Shown in pieces: positions 1 to 13,313 of a stretch of DNA of 64,000 nucleotides (its first letter is position 1; the number at the start of each line of letters is the position of its first letter). The position numbers and the translations under genes were made by a program. The notes below the pieces were generated by a model. That model made no database searches, was not told the origin of the DNA, and saw only the letters and a program-made list of their open reading frames with translations. Source of the stretch: Entomortierella parvispora (lineage: Eukaryota > Mortierellomycota > Mortierellomycetes > Mortierellales > Mortierellaceae); assembly GCA_963573315.1 (NCBI GenBank), contig OY752148.1:611263-675262 (forward strand), written 5' to 3'.

Positions 1-53
1 AAGGTCCATGCAGAGGGAGAGACTGGCTAATCGCTTTTTATATGCTCTAGTAT

Positions 54-3000
54 CTACAATGAAATAACACCCGACTGTGCTTTGGAGGGGACGGACAAGA
101 GCTGCTTAAAGAGAGATCCTTGATGACTGGTCGGCCTCTTCACTGCAACCGGGGTAAACACGTTTGACAGCTCAGTTCCACCTTCCTCATCGCTCTCAAA
201 GCCCTCCATGTCGACATCATCTCCTCCTAGCCGTTCTTGCCGCTGGCGCCTGTCCTGAGCCTCCAATTCTGTCAGATCGAGAAGGTGTCGCATGGTGGGA
301 CGACCGTGGGGACAGTTCCAGGGCTGATCAATTTCGCCCATATGTCGGACGATCCGCTTCATCTGCGTGTGGTTAAGGACATGCCCAATCATCACCGACC
401 TTCGACACGCCCTCGATGCAAACAACGCTCGCACTTTAGAACATCGGACCATCTTTTCCGTGGCTCCTGCTACTCGAGCATGCTTGTGGCCGTGACCATT
501 CTCTTCTGGATCGTCCGAACCCTGATCATCAGGTGCGCTGGTCTGTTGCGACAACAAAAAGACGAGCTCCTCGAAATCCCGGAGATCAAAGACCACTCTC
601 TCGCTCACGGGTAAAGTGACGAGCTGGAGCCGATGGCTGACCTGTGCCTCAGGGTCGTAATCCAAATAAAATCCATTCTGGTTGAGCATCTTCATATGAT
701 TCACCACCGTGATTTCCTCTTGTGCTGTCAGGTAGAGCTTCTTGGGCTGGAACATGCGCTGGGTCGAAAACACAGTCTTTGCCTGGAGTGTCTCAAAGTT
801 GTATTTTTCATCCGACGCGTGCTGGTCAATCACAAAGATGTCGGAGCTCACTCGACGGGACCTTTGTGGCTTCTCTTGAGGATCATCAGTGGAGGTCAAA
901 GACGAGGACACGAAAGATGAATACTTGTCCAGTCGAGCCACAATGAAAGCACGGTTGAACTGACCCAACACTTTCATCTTTGCAAAGTCACCCTTGGAGA
1001 TGACGCGACTTAACGATTTTTGGGCCTTGGCATCATCCAGGTTGGCAAAGCTGGCATCGGACAGTTTCATGTTTCTGACCCTTCGATCGTGTCTGTCCTT
1101 CAACCGATCGCTCCGACGTCCAGGGCTTTCTGCGCTCTCCATCTCCTCAGATTCAGTTTCGGACGAATTCTCTGCAAGTTCATTCTTCTGCTCCCATTGC
1201 TGGCGGCGCTCCTGACGCCTTGCGGCTTTCTCCTGTTGCAATCGGCGAGACCCTGTTACAGCCTTTATCCGCAAAGCGCGTTTCCGCCGCTGCTCATTAA
1301 TATCAAAGCCAACCATGATCCAGTCTCGCTCACCCTCCTGAGGAACCTCCGAGTCCAACACAATGACCTTTTGTTGGTTCTTTAGTTTTTGTTGCTGCTG
1401 TCGTACAGAGTCGAACGCTTTCTGACCCTCATCATCGCTGTCGCTGACAGCATCCTCTCTGTCCTCCCGCAATCGATCATCCAGAGGATCGTAGCCTTCT
1501 AATACATTCAATTCGGTCCTACTGGATGTGGTGGGTGATTGAGCGCCAATGATTTCCACAACGTTAACATCCGAACGTTCAGCAGAGGCGACAGTATCGC
1601 TTCCCACGGGGCGTTTGGCATGGTTTCTGGTCTCCGTTGGACGTGTGCTGGGGATTTGTTCCTGGTCCGACTCTGACTCTGACTCTGAATGGGACTCTAC
1701 AGCCTTCCTCTTCCTGACAGGCGACTCTATAGGGTGCATTGTATCTCTCAAACTAGTCTGAGCAAGTCTTTGGGCCTCGCCCAAGACGGTAGTGGTTGAT
1801 CGCGAGGACAAGGTAATGGTTTGAACGAGGGGGTTTCGTACACTTGTCAATCTTGTAGGTCGATTGTCCAGAGACACTTCACGTTCTTCCTTTTCTTCTT
1901 CATCGCCCTCCTGTTCGTCATTGCCGTTCTCCAGTGATTCGGTGCCGCTGTATTTCAATCGACTGAAAAGATCGGGTTTTTTGATCTGTTGCCTTGCTTC
2001 ACTCACTGTAAACGTACTCCTGCTCGGCTCGAATAGTTCAGTGAGTCTGTTCCTGATTTCTTCCACCAGCATGCGCTCATTGTGCAAAAATATGGTTCTC
2101 TTGTCGGGGCTGACATTGACATCATATGAAGAGGTGGGAAGGATCAGATTGGCGACCAGGAAGGGGCTCTGGTTGGTGTTAAAGGAGTGGTAGACCTCGT
2201 TGATGACTCTGGTGATTTTGGGTAGGACGCAAGGTCGACCGTTGATATAAAAGTACTGTCGATCCGCGGTAGAGCGACCTTTGCCAAAGTTGGGAGATGA
2301 AATATAGCCAGTCAAGGAAATCCCCTTGTCCTGCTTGTCCTCATCCTCATCATCACCGTCGGCATCCTGATCAGCGGTGTCACTGTCCATGCCTGTGTCA
2401 TTCTTGTCGCTGTTTCCTTTTGCTTGTCCTTTTACTAATTCGAGATTGAAATCAACCACGTCCACCATGGCTTTGGGACCAAACACGTTGATGATATTTT
2501 GCCGCACAGAGGCATTCCCGCTTGTTGCAATGTATGTCACAGCCGGTCTAATGGTTGCAATCGGACCAAATGATTTTGTTAGTCCCGTTGCGTGCTCATT
2601 ATTCCACGACGGTTCGACAGGGTTTCCACTGGTCCATACTTTTTATCTGTCTGAGAAACACAGCTGATCCTGACATTGGGGACAATGAGCGCATAGGCCT
2701 GGATGAGTCCGATGCACTTTGTGTACTCGCGCTTGATATTCTTGACAAACTCGTTCCTGCGCACAGGCATGCCCTCGAACAGGTTACTGATTTTCACGAT
2801 CGTTCCTTTTGTCATTGGCGCAGGTGTTTTTGAATGAATGGTGCCGTCGGATGTGTAGTCGACCAAGACGCCGACGGGGGTCTCGCCAGTGGATGTTGTG
2901 ACGGAGAGGGTGGCCAGCGCGCAGAGGGAAGAGAGAGCCTCGCCTCGGAATCCAAAGGATCTGACTTGGGCCAAGTCGTTGAACGAGCTGAGCTTCGAGG

Positions 3001-3453
3001 TGTAATGCTTCAGGGCTGGTAAAAAAACAAGGACAAGTGAGAGGAAAACAAGAAAAAAATAAAAGTAAAAATTAGCGGAAATTGGTGGCAACAAAGAGTG
3101 AACATTTTCCCATTTCATGTCCTTCGCGTCTTACCAAGAGTCTCGAGGTTAGGAGCAGAGATGCCACAGCCATTATCGGTCACGGTGATGTACTCGAGGC
3201 CACTCTGCTTGAACTTGACCACTATGAAAGAAGAGGGAATCAGTTAGTCTCAGTTGCGTGCATGCATGTGTGGGCGGACAGTGACAAAAAAAAAAAAAAG
3301 GAAACACATGAACGCACCGATCGAGGTGGCGCCAGCATCGAGTGAATTCTCGAGCAGCTCCTTGACGGCAGTGGCCATGTCCAGGACGACCTGCCCAGAG
3401 CAGATGCGATGGACAGATTCCCTGTCGATGGCCCTGATTGAAGCGGAGGACAT
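54..3453 (-). CDS. PMS1: DNA mismatch repair endonuclease subunit PMS1 (MutL homolog)
   Basis: Four exons (3318-3453, 3135-3221, 2640-3015, 54-2547) join in frame into 1030 residues. This is the MutL-alpha subunit that pairs with MLH1 and nicks the new DNA strand during mismatch repair in the nucleus. The N-terminal GHKL ATPase carries [13 protein letters not shown] (residues 31-43), DNGCG (61-65) and [11 protein letters not shown] (about 91-101). A long acidic, low-complexity linker follows. The C-terminal dimerisation/endonuclease domain has the metal-binding motif [12 protein letters not shown] (near residue 772), matching DQHA-x2-E-x4-E, then a Cys-containing ACRRSVMIG and [11 protein letters not shown] (near 945). 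The presence of the endonuclease motif identifies the yeast Pms1/human PMS2 type rather than MLH1 or MLH3. The start is the ATG in front of [12 protein letters not shown]. Introns are 96, 119 and 92 bp with GTGCGT, GTAAGA and GTATGG donors. Confidence 0.95.
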
Positions 3454-4615
3454 GAAGGGAAGGAAGGGAAGGGAGAGGGGGGAGGGGGGGAAGACGGAAG
3501 GCAGCGAACCCTGGCCTGGAACACAGTGTGAGTGCAGATGTGATGTGTGTGTGCTGTCAGAGTATGCAGTGTGCAATGCAGGTGTGTGCGCATGAACGGA
3601 AAGAAGGAATCAAGACAAGCCACACCCCGTCGAGACTGTGGACCGGGCTGGACTGGTGGATGGATGGTGTGAATTATTGTTGTGTCTGTCTGTGGTGCAT
3701 TTGTCCTTGGTCTTCTTCGCTTGTCCTCTTTGTCCTCGTCTCCACCCACCCCACCCCACTTCCTTTCTTCCTTCCTCCTCCCTTCCTTCCTTCCATCCTC
3801 CTTTCCTTCCTTCCTTCACATCCCTGCTGGAGCAGACCGCATCCCTTCCCCACCCTCATCCTCCCCCTCACCAACTCGCTCTTCCACCCTCATTTCCCCC
3901 CTCAGCCCACCGTCCATCTCCACATCCCCATTCCTTCACCACTCGCCTGGACAGTCCACTGTGTGCCCTCTTCAGTAGGACTCGGGAGAGCGAAAGGCTT
4001 TGAAGAGAAAAGAGAGTAAGTCTTTATCGACCCAATCGCGGACACAAGAGGACACAAAGGGACAGACACCGCGGGACAGACGGGACGAACGCGCGTCTCG
4101 GGGTTTTCTGGTTCGCGTGCGGTCTTTTTTTTTTTCTTTTATATTCCAGCTACCCATGGCCTAGCAGGCAGGCAGGCAAGCAAGCACGCACGCAAGCACG
4201 CACGCAAGCAGCAAAGCCAAACTGCACTCCTTTCCCTTCCAGTTCTTCTTTGCGCGCTGATCTGTGCTGCTCTGCTCTGGTCTTGCGTTTATGCAGATTG
4301 TTACGCAGAGATCGCAGCTCGTTCTTCATTTCATGTATCTTTTTTTTGTTCTCGTTCTCGCAATGCTTCTATCGCTCTTGTGTTTTCAGCTCTTTTAATG
4401 CCTTTTGGTGAATATGAGCGCTGTTTGAAAGCAGATGACACCCTTCTGACCCCGTCTTGCTCTTCTCTTCACTCTTGTTTTCTCTTTTCCCCCCATCTAT
4501 CTTCCCCCCCTCGTCCTCGTACCCACAGCAATTAAAGCACGCGCACTGTCACACACAAAAAGAAGGGAAAAAAAAAAAGAAAGAGTAACCAACCACCTTG
4601 GACACTAAAGCGACC
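3454..4615. promoter_or_regulatory. Divergent promoter between PMS1 and the Sec7-PH gene
   Basis: This 1162-bp gap lies between two start codons facing away from each other. It holds a long pyrimidine-rich stretch on the plus strand (about 3690-3960, TTCC/CTTCC repeats) and short AAGCA/CGCA repeats near 4165-4210. No coding region is recognisable. The short ORFs over the CT tract are low-complexity artefacts. Confidence 0.5.
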
Positions 4616-7600
4616 ATGGTCCACGGATCGACCCCCTTCTCCGAGGACTCGGAAGCGTCTGCTCTCAAACCCCCTTCTTCCGGCAACAGAAATTCGTATG
4701 GCATCTGGGCAGGGAACAAATCTTCATTAAGTACTCCTAACCTCGGCGCAAGTCTTTATCAAGGGGGTTACGATCTCCACAACAGCGGTGGCATCCACGA
4801 CGGGGATGCCTTTGGCCCGGGTCCCTCACCAGTCTCATTCCCGCTAACAACAGACAGTGCTCATGGCGGAAATATCCAATCCCTGATGCAGGCTCAAGTC
4901 TCAAGTGTGGGCTCGATAGCCAGTGTGGATAGCGCTTCTAGCGCCTCGTTCCAGAGGCATCGCAAGAGAAGCGAGAGCACTGGTGGTGGATTCAAGGTAA
5001 AATTGTTAAAAAACATTGAAATGGGAGGGGGAGACGATATCGACGCGGAGACGGTTGATCCGAGGCATACCTTGAATGAGATGGAACCACTCTACTCCGT
5101 GATTAACAAGCAGTAGCTATTCCGTTTTTTTTTTATTTTCATAGTCCACCGCAGGAAATATCTCGAGGATGGTCAGAAAGAGCAGCAGTAATTTCTTGAA
5201 AAAACTTGTCAAGGTAGTGAGCGAGCGTGTCTCCCCAGTTGGCTCTTCGTGATCGGGGAATAGAAACAAAGGGATTTCTTTAGATCTGCCTTGGGATTAT
5301 TATTAACCACCTTTTTTTTTCTTCTTTTTTCTTTGTCTTATCAACTTAGAACTTTGACGACAAAGATGCCCCGCCAATACCACAAACACATTACAGCATA
5401 TCCAGCATCAGTCTTGGTTCACAGCCAGGAGACCACGAAAGTCATTCTCTAGTGCCAGAGATGCCCATGCTTCGATCTCTTTCTTCCCAGAATGTTCGCC
5501 GAATTGGACCCTTGGACACACCGCCGCCCCTTTCGCCTTTGATGGGTGATGAAATCGAATATCAATTTGCTGCACCAATGTCACTGCAGGATACAGGGCA
5601 TCATACGGTCGACGCCGAGATTCATTCGTCTTCATGGCCCAATAGCTCATCTAGCGCCATTAGCGGCTCTCAATATATGAAGACGGTATTGTCCCCGCAG
5701 GAGGTTGCTGATAGTCTAGCGCAGCTTGTAGCGGAGGCGTCGTTGGTAGCAGAAGACAGAGATACCGAGGCGGAGGAGGAAGAGGAGGAAGAAGACGGCG
5801 ATGAGGATGAGGACGAGGATGAAGACGTACCAGCAGCCATCACCAATCGACTTTCGAGGCTCTATGAAACAGGATCCATCCACCTGAATCAATCCCAAAC
5901 CTCTCTTTATTACTCTACAAAATCAACTCTCTCCGACTCTGAGGCTTCCGAGATGATGGCGTCCATGAGCACATCGAGTTCACCCAATGTGTCCAAGGTG
6001 ACCAGCGAAGAGATCGATATCAAAGCCAACACCAACAATACTAGCAACAAGGGTAGTGGCTCTAGCAAGCGGACGTCATTTGTGCAGGATGCTTTAGGAT
6101 ACAGCCTTGGCCTATCTCGAGGCAACTCTATTCGCTTTTCGCAGTACAGTCTGGGAACAATGCAGGGAATCAGCGGTGCGCCTGTCCAGCCCTTGAGCAT
6201 TTCAACGTCCACCCCATCCTCCCCAGGGACCGTACGAGGAACCAGCAGCACAGCTGCTGTCAACAATCGGGAGTTTGGTGAGGCACGAAAGTCGGTGGCC
6301 AAACGACCAGCGACCATGTTTATACCCTTGACCAGCTCAACTGCAGACCATTCAGAGTCAGACGTCGATACTTTACCGGCAGGATACGCAGCAGACTTTG
6401 CTGCTTCAACTTCAGAGCAACCGAAAGAAGAATCGGAGGTGTCATCTCCACCAATTTCTCCATACCGTGAACGGGTGCAGGACCGTGTTTTGCAGCCATT
6501 GACAGTCGATACGGCATCGCTACCACCAACAGACACTATTGATTCCAGCCCTATTCTGCCTCCCTCTTTCGGCCGCTCCTTGAGCCTTCAATCAACGGCG
6601 CCAAAGAGGCCGATGACGGTCTGTGTAGATACGAATCAATCATTGGCTCCCCTCTATCCTCTGGCGACACCGACTCTGCTGACTCCAGACGATCCACAGA
6701 CAGGAGAGCAACTTGAGAATGCATCGTTGCTGGCACAGAGGACAGCCCGGCGGTGCTTTGAAGAGGACGAGTCCTTTTTGAGGCGAGAAGAGATTTCAGA
6801 GTACTTGGGAACACCCAAGCCCTTTCATCAACAAGTTCTAGGTGCATATATGAACCACTTTGACTTTCGTGGCAAGAGGATCGATTTGGCCTTTCGATTA
6901 CTGTGCCAAAAGCTCATCTTGAAGGGCGAGACTCAGGAGGTGGACCGTATCCTTGAGGCGTTTGCAAGGCGGTACGTGGACTGCAATGACGGTCGACACA
7001 GTGAGCGTAGTGGCAGGAGTCGACCCATGCTGCTAGCTGTCGCTGACCATGCCACAGATGTGGTGCACGCTGTCAGTTACTCGATACTGCTCCTCAACAC
7101 GGATCTACACGTCGTCCAGCAATCGACAAAAATGTCTCGATCGGCCTTTGTCAAGAATACGCTAGAGGTAGTACAGGCCCAAAGAGGAGGAACTTTGACT
7201 CCTGGGATGGTCTCCCCAGTTCATAGTGTGGATCCTGCAGGATTGGGCATGCCTCGATCGTTGACCTCGGACTCGATTTGTGAAGCTGGACTCGCCCCTT
7301 CATCCTCCTCGAGCTTCCCGTCGATGGGAAGGCGGAGAACACCTAGTGTCAAGAGCTGGAAAAGTGGTCACAGTCAGCAAAGCACAAATTATGATCTCGG
7401 CAGCAGCAGTGGCAATGCTGTCCACAGCAGCGGCAGTGGTAATAGCAATAGCAACAGCAGGATGGGATCTGATCCCACTGCCAATGGTGGTTATGGAAAT
7501 GGCAAGGCATGGATTCAGGAGCTGGAAAGTCTCCTCAAGGAGATCTACACCGCTGTCAAGCAAAGCCAAATCCGTTTGCCTAGTCCAACCTCAGCAACCC

Positions 7601-10186
7601 AAACACCTGTCAGTGGACCACAATCCAGTCGGACTGGCTCGCGCTCCAACAGCACATTTAGTGCCGTTTCCTCGCCTCCTACTTCGCCCGCAATGGCCCC
7701 CGCTGGTGGCTTTGGTTCTTCTTTGTTCTCCTCCAATCGTATGAGTCGCCTTATCCAACCCTCGACTTTGTTCACGTCAAACCAGACTCATCAGCAGCAA
7801 CCACTGAGCGGCGAATTGGATTATCCCACAGATTCAGGAGTAGGACTCTTTGGAGGATCTTCTAACCGGAGAAAATCAATGAGTATTCGGGCAAACCAGC
7901 TTCGAAACGACGCTATCCAACGACTGAGTGCCCAAGCGCAGGTCCAAGCGCAGGCGAATGCGCAAGCTATGGCAAACGCTCAGGCAGTGGCGCAGGCGCA
8001 AGCAGAAGTAGATGCAGAGATGAGAGAGCGAAACTCATCAGCCAGGCTCGCCGCATCTGCAAATACGTTATCTTCCTCTGTTACGGCTCCACCAAACAAG
8101 TCACGCTACAGCGTTTTTGGAAGCCTAGACGTGAGCTTTGGCGGCGGTGGCGGTAGTGGAGGAGGGAGTGGAAATGGCAGCAATTTTGTGGACAGGGGAC
8201 CAGTTAGTTCGCGGGATGTTATCTATCAGCAGCCAAATCTGTCAGGTTCCTCAAGACGACACTCCAATTTTGTACTGTCGGAGCATGGCACCAATACGTC
8301 TGCCTCGACCGAAACCACCCCTTCCGCCTCGCAAAACAGTCTCGCCTCTTTGCAGAGCAGCACACTCTCAATGTCTGCTGGTGGACCTCGCGATGAGCCT
8401 CGATCAAAGACATCGACGGATGACCACTCTAGCTTGGAACAAAAAACCGAAGACCCAATCTCGTCAGGTCCTCCTTCCCAGGAAGTTTCCTCCTTTTTGG
8501 ACGAGTTTACGGCGGAACAAAAAGAGCTACGCCATCAATTGCATCTTCAATCGAGATACCGCATGGAGGGCATTCTCTGGAGAAAACACTTGTTGGAGAG
8601 AACCGATAAGAAGGCTCAACATCGGGCATGGCGGCAGCTCTTGGTAGTGTTGGACATGGAGCAGGGATCTTTGGCCATGTTCCGGTCCGATGGAACGTTG
8701 CCTGCCATGTCCAAGAGCGCTTTACCGTCCCCTTCATCGCACCCGCCACCGTCAGCGAGTGCAAACAGGATCCATCCAGCAGGACACAGGACCAACCCAA
8801 CCACACCAACATCCAGCACTTCCGTGGCCCATATGACGCTTTTCGACGAAATCCCACTGCAACATACTATCACTAATATTCTCCCACCCCCCGGCTATTC
8901 TTCGACGCGCCGAAACGTCTTTGCAGTGCAGCTCTTCACAGGAGGCGTCTATCTCTTCCAGACTTCCACTCCTCAAGAGTGTGAGAACTGGGCAAGAAGT
9001 TGTAATTACTGGGCTGCCCGGACGAGCAAGGAACCCTTGGCGGGAGGCGTCATCAATATGGAATATGGATGGGGCAGAGCCTTGGAGACATTTCTATCTC
9101 GTTCACCGCTTTCACCTTCAACATCCCTGTCCCCTCTGGTAACCTTGTCACAGCATGATCTTGGACTGAGCCCTGTAAGTCAATCCGCCTTGACAAGTCC
9201 TTTTGCGCAGAGTCCTGGAGCCATGTCCAGCGGTTCTGCCTCTTCTCCCAGCTATTACTTGAATCAGCCTGCTGGATCGGATGCCTCTGGTTACTTTGGC
9301 TCCTCTTCCGGCAACCCGGCCGTCAGCAACAGTGGTAGTCCTCTCCAAGTACGCAGCTCTGGCAGGTCCACATCCATGAAATCATCCTCTTCAAGAAGAG
9401 GCTCGATCTCGTTGTCCAGCTTTAGCGTAATGGCTGGAGGGGTTGGTTCAGGAAGCGCCCATTCGTTGACTGCAGGAGCCTCCTCGCCTGCTGGAGACCA
9501 TGTCACCCTCTTTGAATGGACTGCACCTCAACCGGCCATGGCGCTGAGTCCCCATACGGAGGAGGCAGACCAGCTGTGGGCCTTGAAGAAATATGTCCGA
9601 GAACTCGAGTCCGAGATGGAGGCACATCAAGAACATCGCGGACCGATGCTCAAATTGGTAAGTTTCTTTGTTTTTCCTTCTCTTCTTTTCTCCCCTCCTC
9701 CTTCCTTCAGGAGTACTTTTTTTCCCTCCCCCTTTCATGATGGATGCTTGATAATGAATGATGTTTGCCCTGACGGTGATTATTATTAATACTATTATTT
9801 TGGCGTGGTATCCTTTTTTTTTCGTGTGTGTGTGTGTGCAGTTTCCACCAAAGTCGGTCAATCACGTCAAAGCGTTCAACAACTGGGAGAGGCGATCGAG
9901 GCACTTGCTCAAGGAGATGGTCAAGAATAAAATCTATGAGGAGTGCCTCGCGATGTCCATCTCTTATCAAAATGAGCAAGATCTCCTGGAGCTGAAAGCC
10001 TGGCAAACTCTGCAACGGCCGCCACCGCCGCCACAGCCACATCTGCAGGAAGGGCTGCCATCGGAACCGAGAAAGGAGCTGCAGGTGCAGCTGCAGTACT
10101 CGTTGACGCTGCCCGTGCCCGTGGTAATGTCGGATCTGGAAGCGGATCTCGAGGCCTTGGTGGTCCACGACGAGCCAGACTTGTAA
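4616..10186 (+). CDS. Sec7 and PH domain ARF guanine nucleotide exchange factor (EFA6/PSD/Yel1-like)
   Basis: Four exons (4616-4996, 5145-5213, 5350-9657, 9842-10186), all in phase 0, give 1700 residues. A Sec7 domain (about residues 605-757) contains the catalytic glutamate finger in LILKGETQEVDRI and the SYSILLLNTDLH helix; in this family the Glu expels Mg and GDP from ARF GTPases. A PH domain follows (about 1215-1380, from YRMEGILWRKHLLER), then a C-terminal basic/amphipathic helical tail encoded by the last exon. Sec7-PH-helix order is that of plasma-membrane ARF6/Arf3 exchangers (EFA6/PSD, yeast Yel1), so a role in cortical membrane traffic or polarity is inferred. The rest is serine-rich and disordered, with an acidic run near residues 287-310 and a poly-Ala/Gln stretch near 1010. 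The ATG at 4616 (CGACCATGG) was preferred to in-frame non-ATG codons upstream. Confidence 0.9.
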
Positions 10187-10241
10187 CACCCAAGGAGAAA
10201 GAAGGAAGAGAAATCGAAACAGTCAATACTAGGACTTGTAC

Positions 10242-10247
10242 AATAAA
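10242..10247 (+). terminator. Poly(A) signal AATAAA
   Basis: AATAAA lies 56 nt after the stop codon of the Sec7-PH gene, followed by an A-rich run at 10261-10273. Likely the 3' end processing signal of that transcript. Confidence 0.45.
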
Positions 10248-10410
10248 CTGATCGACATTAGAAAAAAAAAAAACAAGGTTTTGAAGATCTCTACTGACCT
10301 GGAATTGCTAAAGAACCGTGTGTGGATACCATCGCCACTGCCTGTTGAGTAGGAATTGATTTGGTACAATGGATTAACGACAGGCTGGGAGAAAAAAAAA
10401 TCGAGCTTTC

Positions 10411-10412
<2 letters not shown>

Positions 10413-10441
<29 letters not shown>
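10413..10441. repeat. 29-nt poly(T) run
   Basis: An uninterrupted run of 29 T lies just 3' of the START-domain gene stop codon (10449). On that gene's strand it is a poly(A) run in the 3' untranslated region, so it may be a genomic poly(A)-like 3' end feature or a simple mononucleotide repeat. Confidence 0.8.
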
Positions 10442-10448
10442 GTATTGC

Positions 10449-12442
10449 TTAGCGCCTTTGGAGCTTTGCCAGGCTAGAACCCAGCACCGCTACCACCAGC
10501 ACAGCAACCAAAATCTTGTTGGCCTTGCCTGCAAGTCCCAGCCCGACGTTTTCCTTGACGCCCTCCCAAAAGATCCTGAAAGAGGCTCCAATCGACCCTG
10601 AAGACTTTGGCCGTGCCATCGTTCCTGCGGTACTTGCTGTTGTTCCAGATTCCTTGGATTTCTCCTCGTCCCTTGTGGTTGTGGCTGTGTTGCCAGTGGT
10701 TCTGGATCTTGATCGCAAGCCGATGCCGATCTCGGCCTCTAAAGCTCGAAGCCGTTGAGACAGCATGGAAATCGAGAGGTCACCCTCGCTCTTCTTTGAT
10801 CTCAACACGCGTGCCTTCTCTACAGCTCTTGACCGCCCGGCATCACTATCATCACCGTCGACGGCATTCGCATCGCTGTTACTTTTTGGTTCTTGAGCAG
10901 AGGTGTGGATTGGACTTTCTGACCGGGGGAGTTCAACTTCGACCGGGTCAAGGTCTAGGTCATTCGAGTGACCCTCCAACATGGACTCGCTGCTGAGGTT
11001 TCCTCGCCTTGGGTCTTGTAACGTCGATTCTAGCTCCATTCGATCCTTGGAGGCTTTTGTAAAAGCCTTGGAGTTTTGGTAGGGTGTGATTTTTGGGATT
11101 AAGGCGTTAATGGCTCGTAGACCATCTGGGACTGCTTTGGTCGAGACTAAAAGAAACAGGTCAATGTTAGCGGGCACGGCTAAGGATGGGTTACATGACG
11201 CCATAGCCCCCCCCCCCAAAAAAAAAAAAAAAAAAAAAAAAGATAGCCCTCACTTACCCATTTGAATCACTTTATCCGGAATCCAGCCCTTCAAATCCGC
11301 ATCCAAAACCTGCACCAGCCGACATGACAAGGACCCTTCCTCTGGTGTGATAATATGTCCAGCGACCGCAGTCTCCATCCTGACAATCTTTTCCTTGACA
11401 CGTTCCGGCATGCTGGGATGTTCCACACTGGCATTCACCATAAAGAGTCGTCCATCCTGGAGTTCCTTGATGGTCCCTAATACCACCGTGTCCCGTGAGG
11501 CCGTGGGCCAGACTGCCTTTGTCCGTACGTATTGCACCGTGGTGCCTGGCAAGGCGTTGACGTCCTCCAAGACACGAGCCTCCACGCACATGGGATCCCA
11601 ATCGGACCGACGATCCAGATCACACATGGCGTCAAACGTCACGGCCGCCGAACTGTTCATCCTGGCGACAATTTTGTAGCACATGGGTCGTGCTTTGTAC
11701 TGAAAGACTTCAATCCACGGTGAGCCGGGTTTGGAGGCCGGCGTGGGTGTGTTGTCCTCGTAGACCTTTTCCCAGATCTCGTTGTTTTCGATATAGTTCA
11801 TAAATTTTCGTTCCATGGCTTCCAAATCCTTGACGTAAGGATGGGTCATAGCCGGCTGTGGTGTTTTTGTTGCTGACGTTGCGGAGGGTCGACTGGAGGG
11901 CTTTTGGGAGGCGGGCTTGGCCAATGGTGCTCCTGCCAGAGTCGTACATGAAGTTGTGGTAGTGAGGGTATCGGGTGTTGTCGATGGGGTATTGGGTGCT
12001 GTTGTCAGTCTTGTCTCTGAATTGTGGTTGATTCCTGTGGTCATGATAGTGTCGGCCGTTGGGTTCGCCAGGGTAGTTTTGATCGGTTGTAGGCTCTCGA
12101 CAGACTGGATGTGGATTGGGCCCTGAAGATGATTCGGGGCCAGGAATCTGGCGGGAAAAAATCTTTCGGCTAGATCGGGCAGTCCAAACACCCTCCGGAA
12201 GGCCAATACAAAGATCAACTCGAAGAACAAATAATGTATCTTGTCGAGGACTCCATGTAGGACGACTGGGTCGGGAACGGTGGAAGCAAGTTAGGGAGTG
12301 GGTTGACATGTGGTTCTTGGTTGATAATGAGGTTTCAATGATTTCTTTCAAAGAGAGACTTACGTTCGTTCACAACATAGAGGATTGTATAAGGCGTGAC
12401 CAGGACCAGCATGGCCAGGGGCGACTGGGTGGTGTCGACCAT
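10449..12442 (-). CDS. START-domain lipid-binding protein with membrane segments at both ends
   Basis: Three exons (12364-12442, 11258-12265, 10449-11146) give 594 residues. The N-terminus, starting MVDTTQSPLAMLVLVTP, carries a hydrophobic segment, and a second one (FFELIFVLAF) follows the first intron. After a Thr/Pro-rich linker comes a START domain (about residues 190-390) with WIEVFQYKARPMCYKIVARM, the DLDRRSDWDPMC strand and KAVWPTASRDTVVLG, ending GLRAINALIPKI across the second intron. START folds bind sterols or phospholipids in a closed cavity. A disordered region and a final hydrophobic segment (ILVAVLVVAVLGSSL) before LAKLQRR suggest a tail anchor. The layout suits a protein tethered to the ER or a contact site and moving lipid to a neighbouring membrane; that is inference. 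The exact subfamily is not clear. Confidence 0.85.
11207..11241. repeat. C11-A24 homopolymer pair inside an intron
   Basis: Eleven C followed by 24 A on the plus strand, within the 111-bp second intron (11147-11257) of the START-domain gene, starting about 16 nt from its GTAAGT donor. Simple sequence; likely length-variable. Confidence 0.85.
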
Positions 12443-13041
12443 GGCGGGGTCGATGCGTCTGTGCTGGGTCTGCGAAGGAAAGAGGGAAAGTGAGAGAGAG
12501 AGGGCGAGGGAGAGAGTGAGTATGTGCGAAGCGGTGCGATAGGAGGGATAGGTCGGGGTAGTAGTATTAGAGCCGGACAATACCTGGTGTGTGGGTCTAA
12601 GGGAGTGGGGGGTGGCAAAGGGGCAGGGGCACAGGGGCACAGGGGCAGGGGTAAGGAGGAAGGAGAGACGACCGAGAGAGAGACAGAGAGAGAGACAGAG
12701 ACAAAGAGAGACAGAAAGAGATTGGAGGGATGAAGGGATGAAGGGATGAATGAAGAAAGAGAAGAAAGAGAGCAGAGCAAACAATGACGACGATGAAGAC
12801 GACGGCTACTGTAGAGGGAGGGAGGGAAGTGGGCGGAGAGGCAAAGAGGGAAGAGAGAGAACAGAAAAGAGTGAGAAAAAGAACACCTTCACTACGTTGT
12901 CCCGTCAGGCAACAGGGGCCAGCCCCAGTCGTCGCGTGGTGTGGTGGTGTGGTGGTGGTGTGTGTGTGTGTGTGTGTGATGAAGTGATGAAATGATGATT
13001 GTGTCTGCAGTGTGCAGAAACCATAAAATCGGATGGTCTGA

Positions 13042-13084
<43 letters not shown>

Positions 13085-13313
13085 GTCCGCGCTCTCTGTG
13101 CTCTCTCTGTGCCTGCCTACGGTGTGGGGGGAAACATCACCCCACTTTTAGAAGCGAGTCACGCTGGTTCCTTCCTTTTTTTTTTTTCATTCTTCTGTTC
13201 TCTTTGTCTTCTTTTCTTTTCTTCCGTTGGGTCACATTAGGATTGGGGCACACTTCTTGGTGCACCATAAACTACTGCAGGTTTATCAATGACTGGAAAT
13301 AAAAGGTCGTACA
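12443..13313. promoter_or_regulatory. Upstream region of the START gene with two GT microsatellites
   Basis: This 871-bp non-coding gap lies between the START gene start codon and the HSPA12-like gene stop codon, both on the minus strand. It contains GA-rich stretches (about 12480-12780), a TG dinucleotide run at 12959-12978 and a GT run at 13049-13081. No conserved coding sequence was found; the overlapping ORFs are translations of simple repeats. Confidence 0.5.

Noticed and set aside
5910-6536. 208-codon minus-strand ORF inside the Sec7-PH gene
   Set aside because: Shadow of the serine-rich plus-strand coding sequence; no domain.
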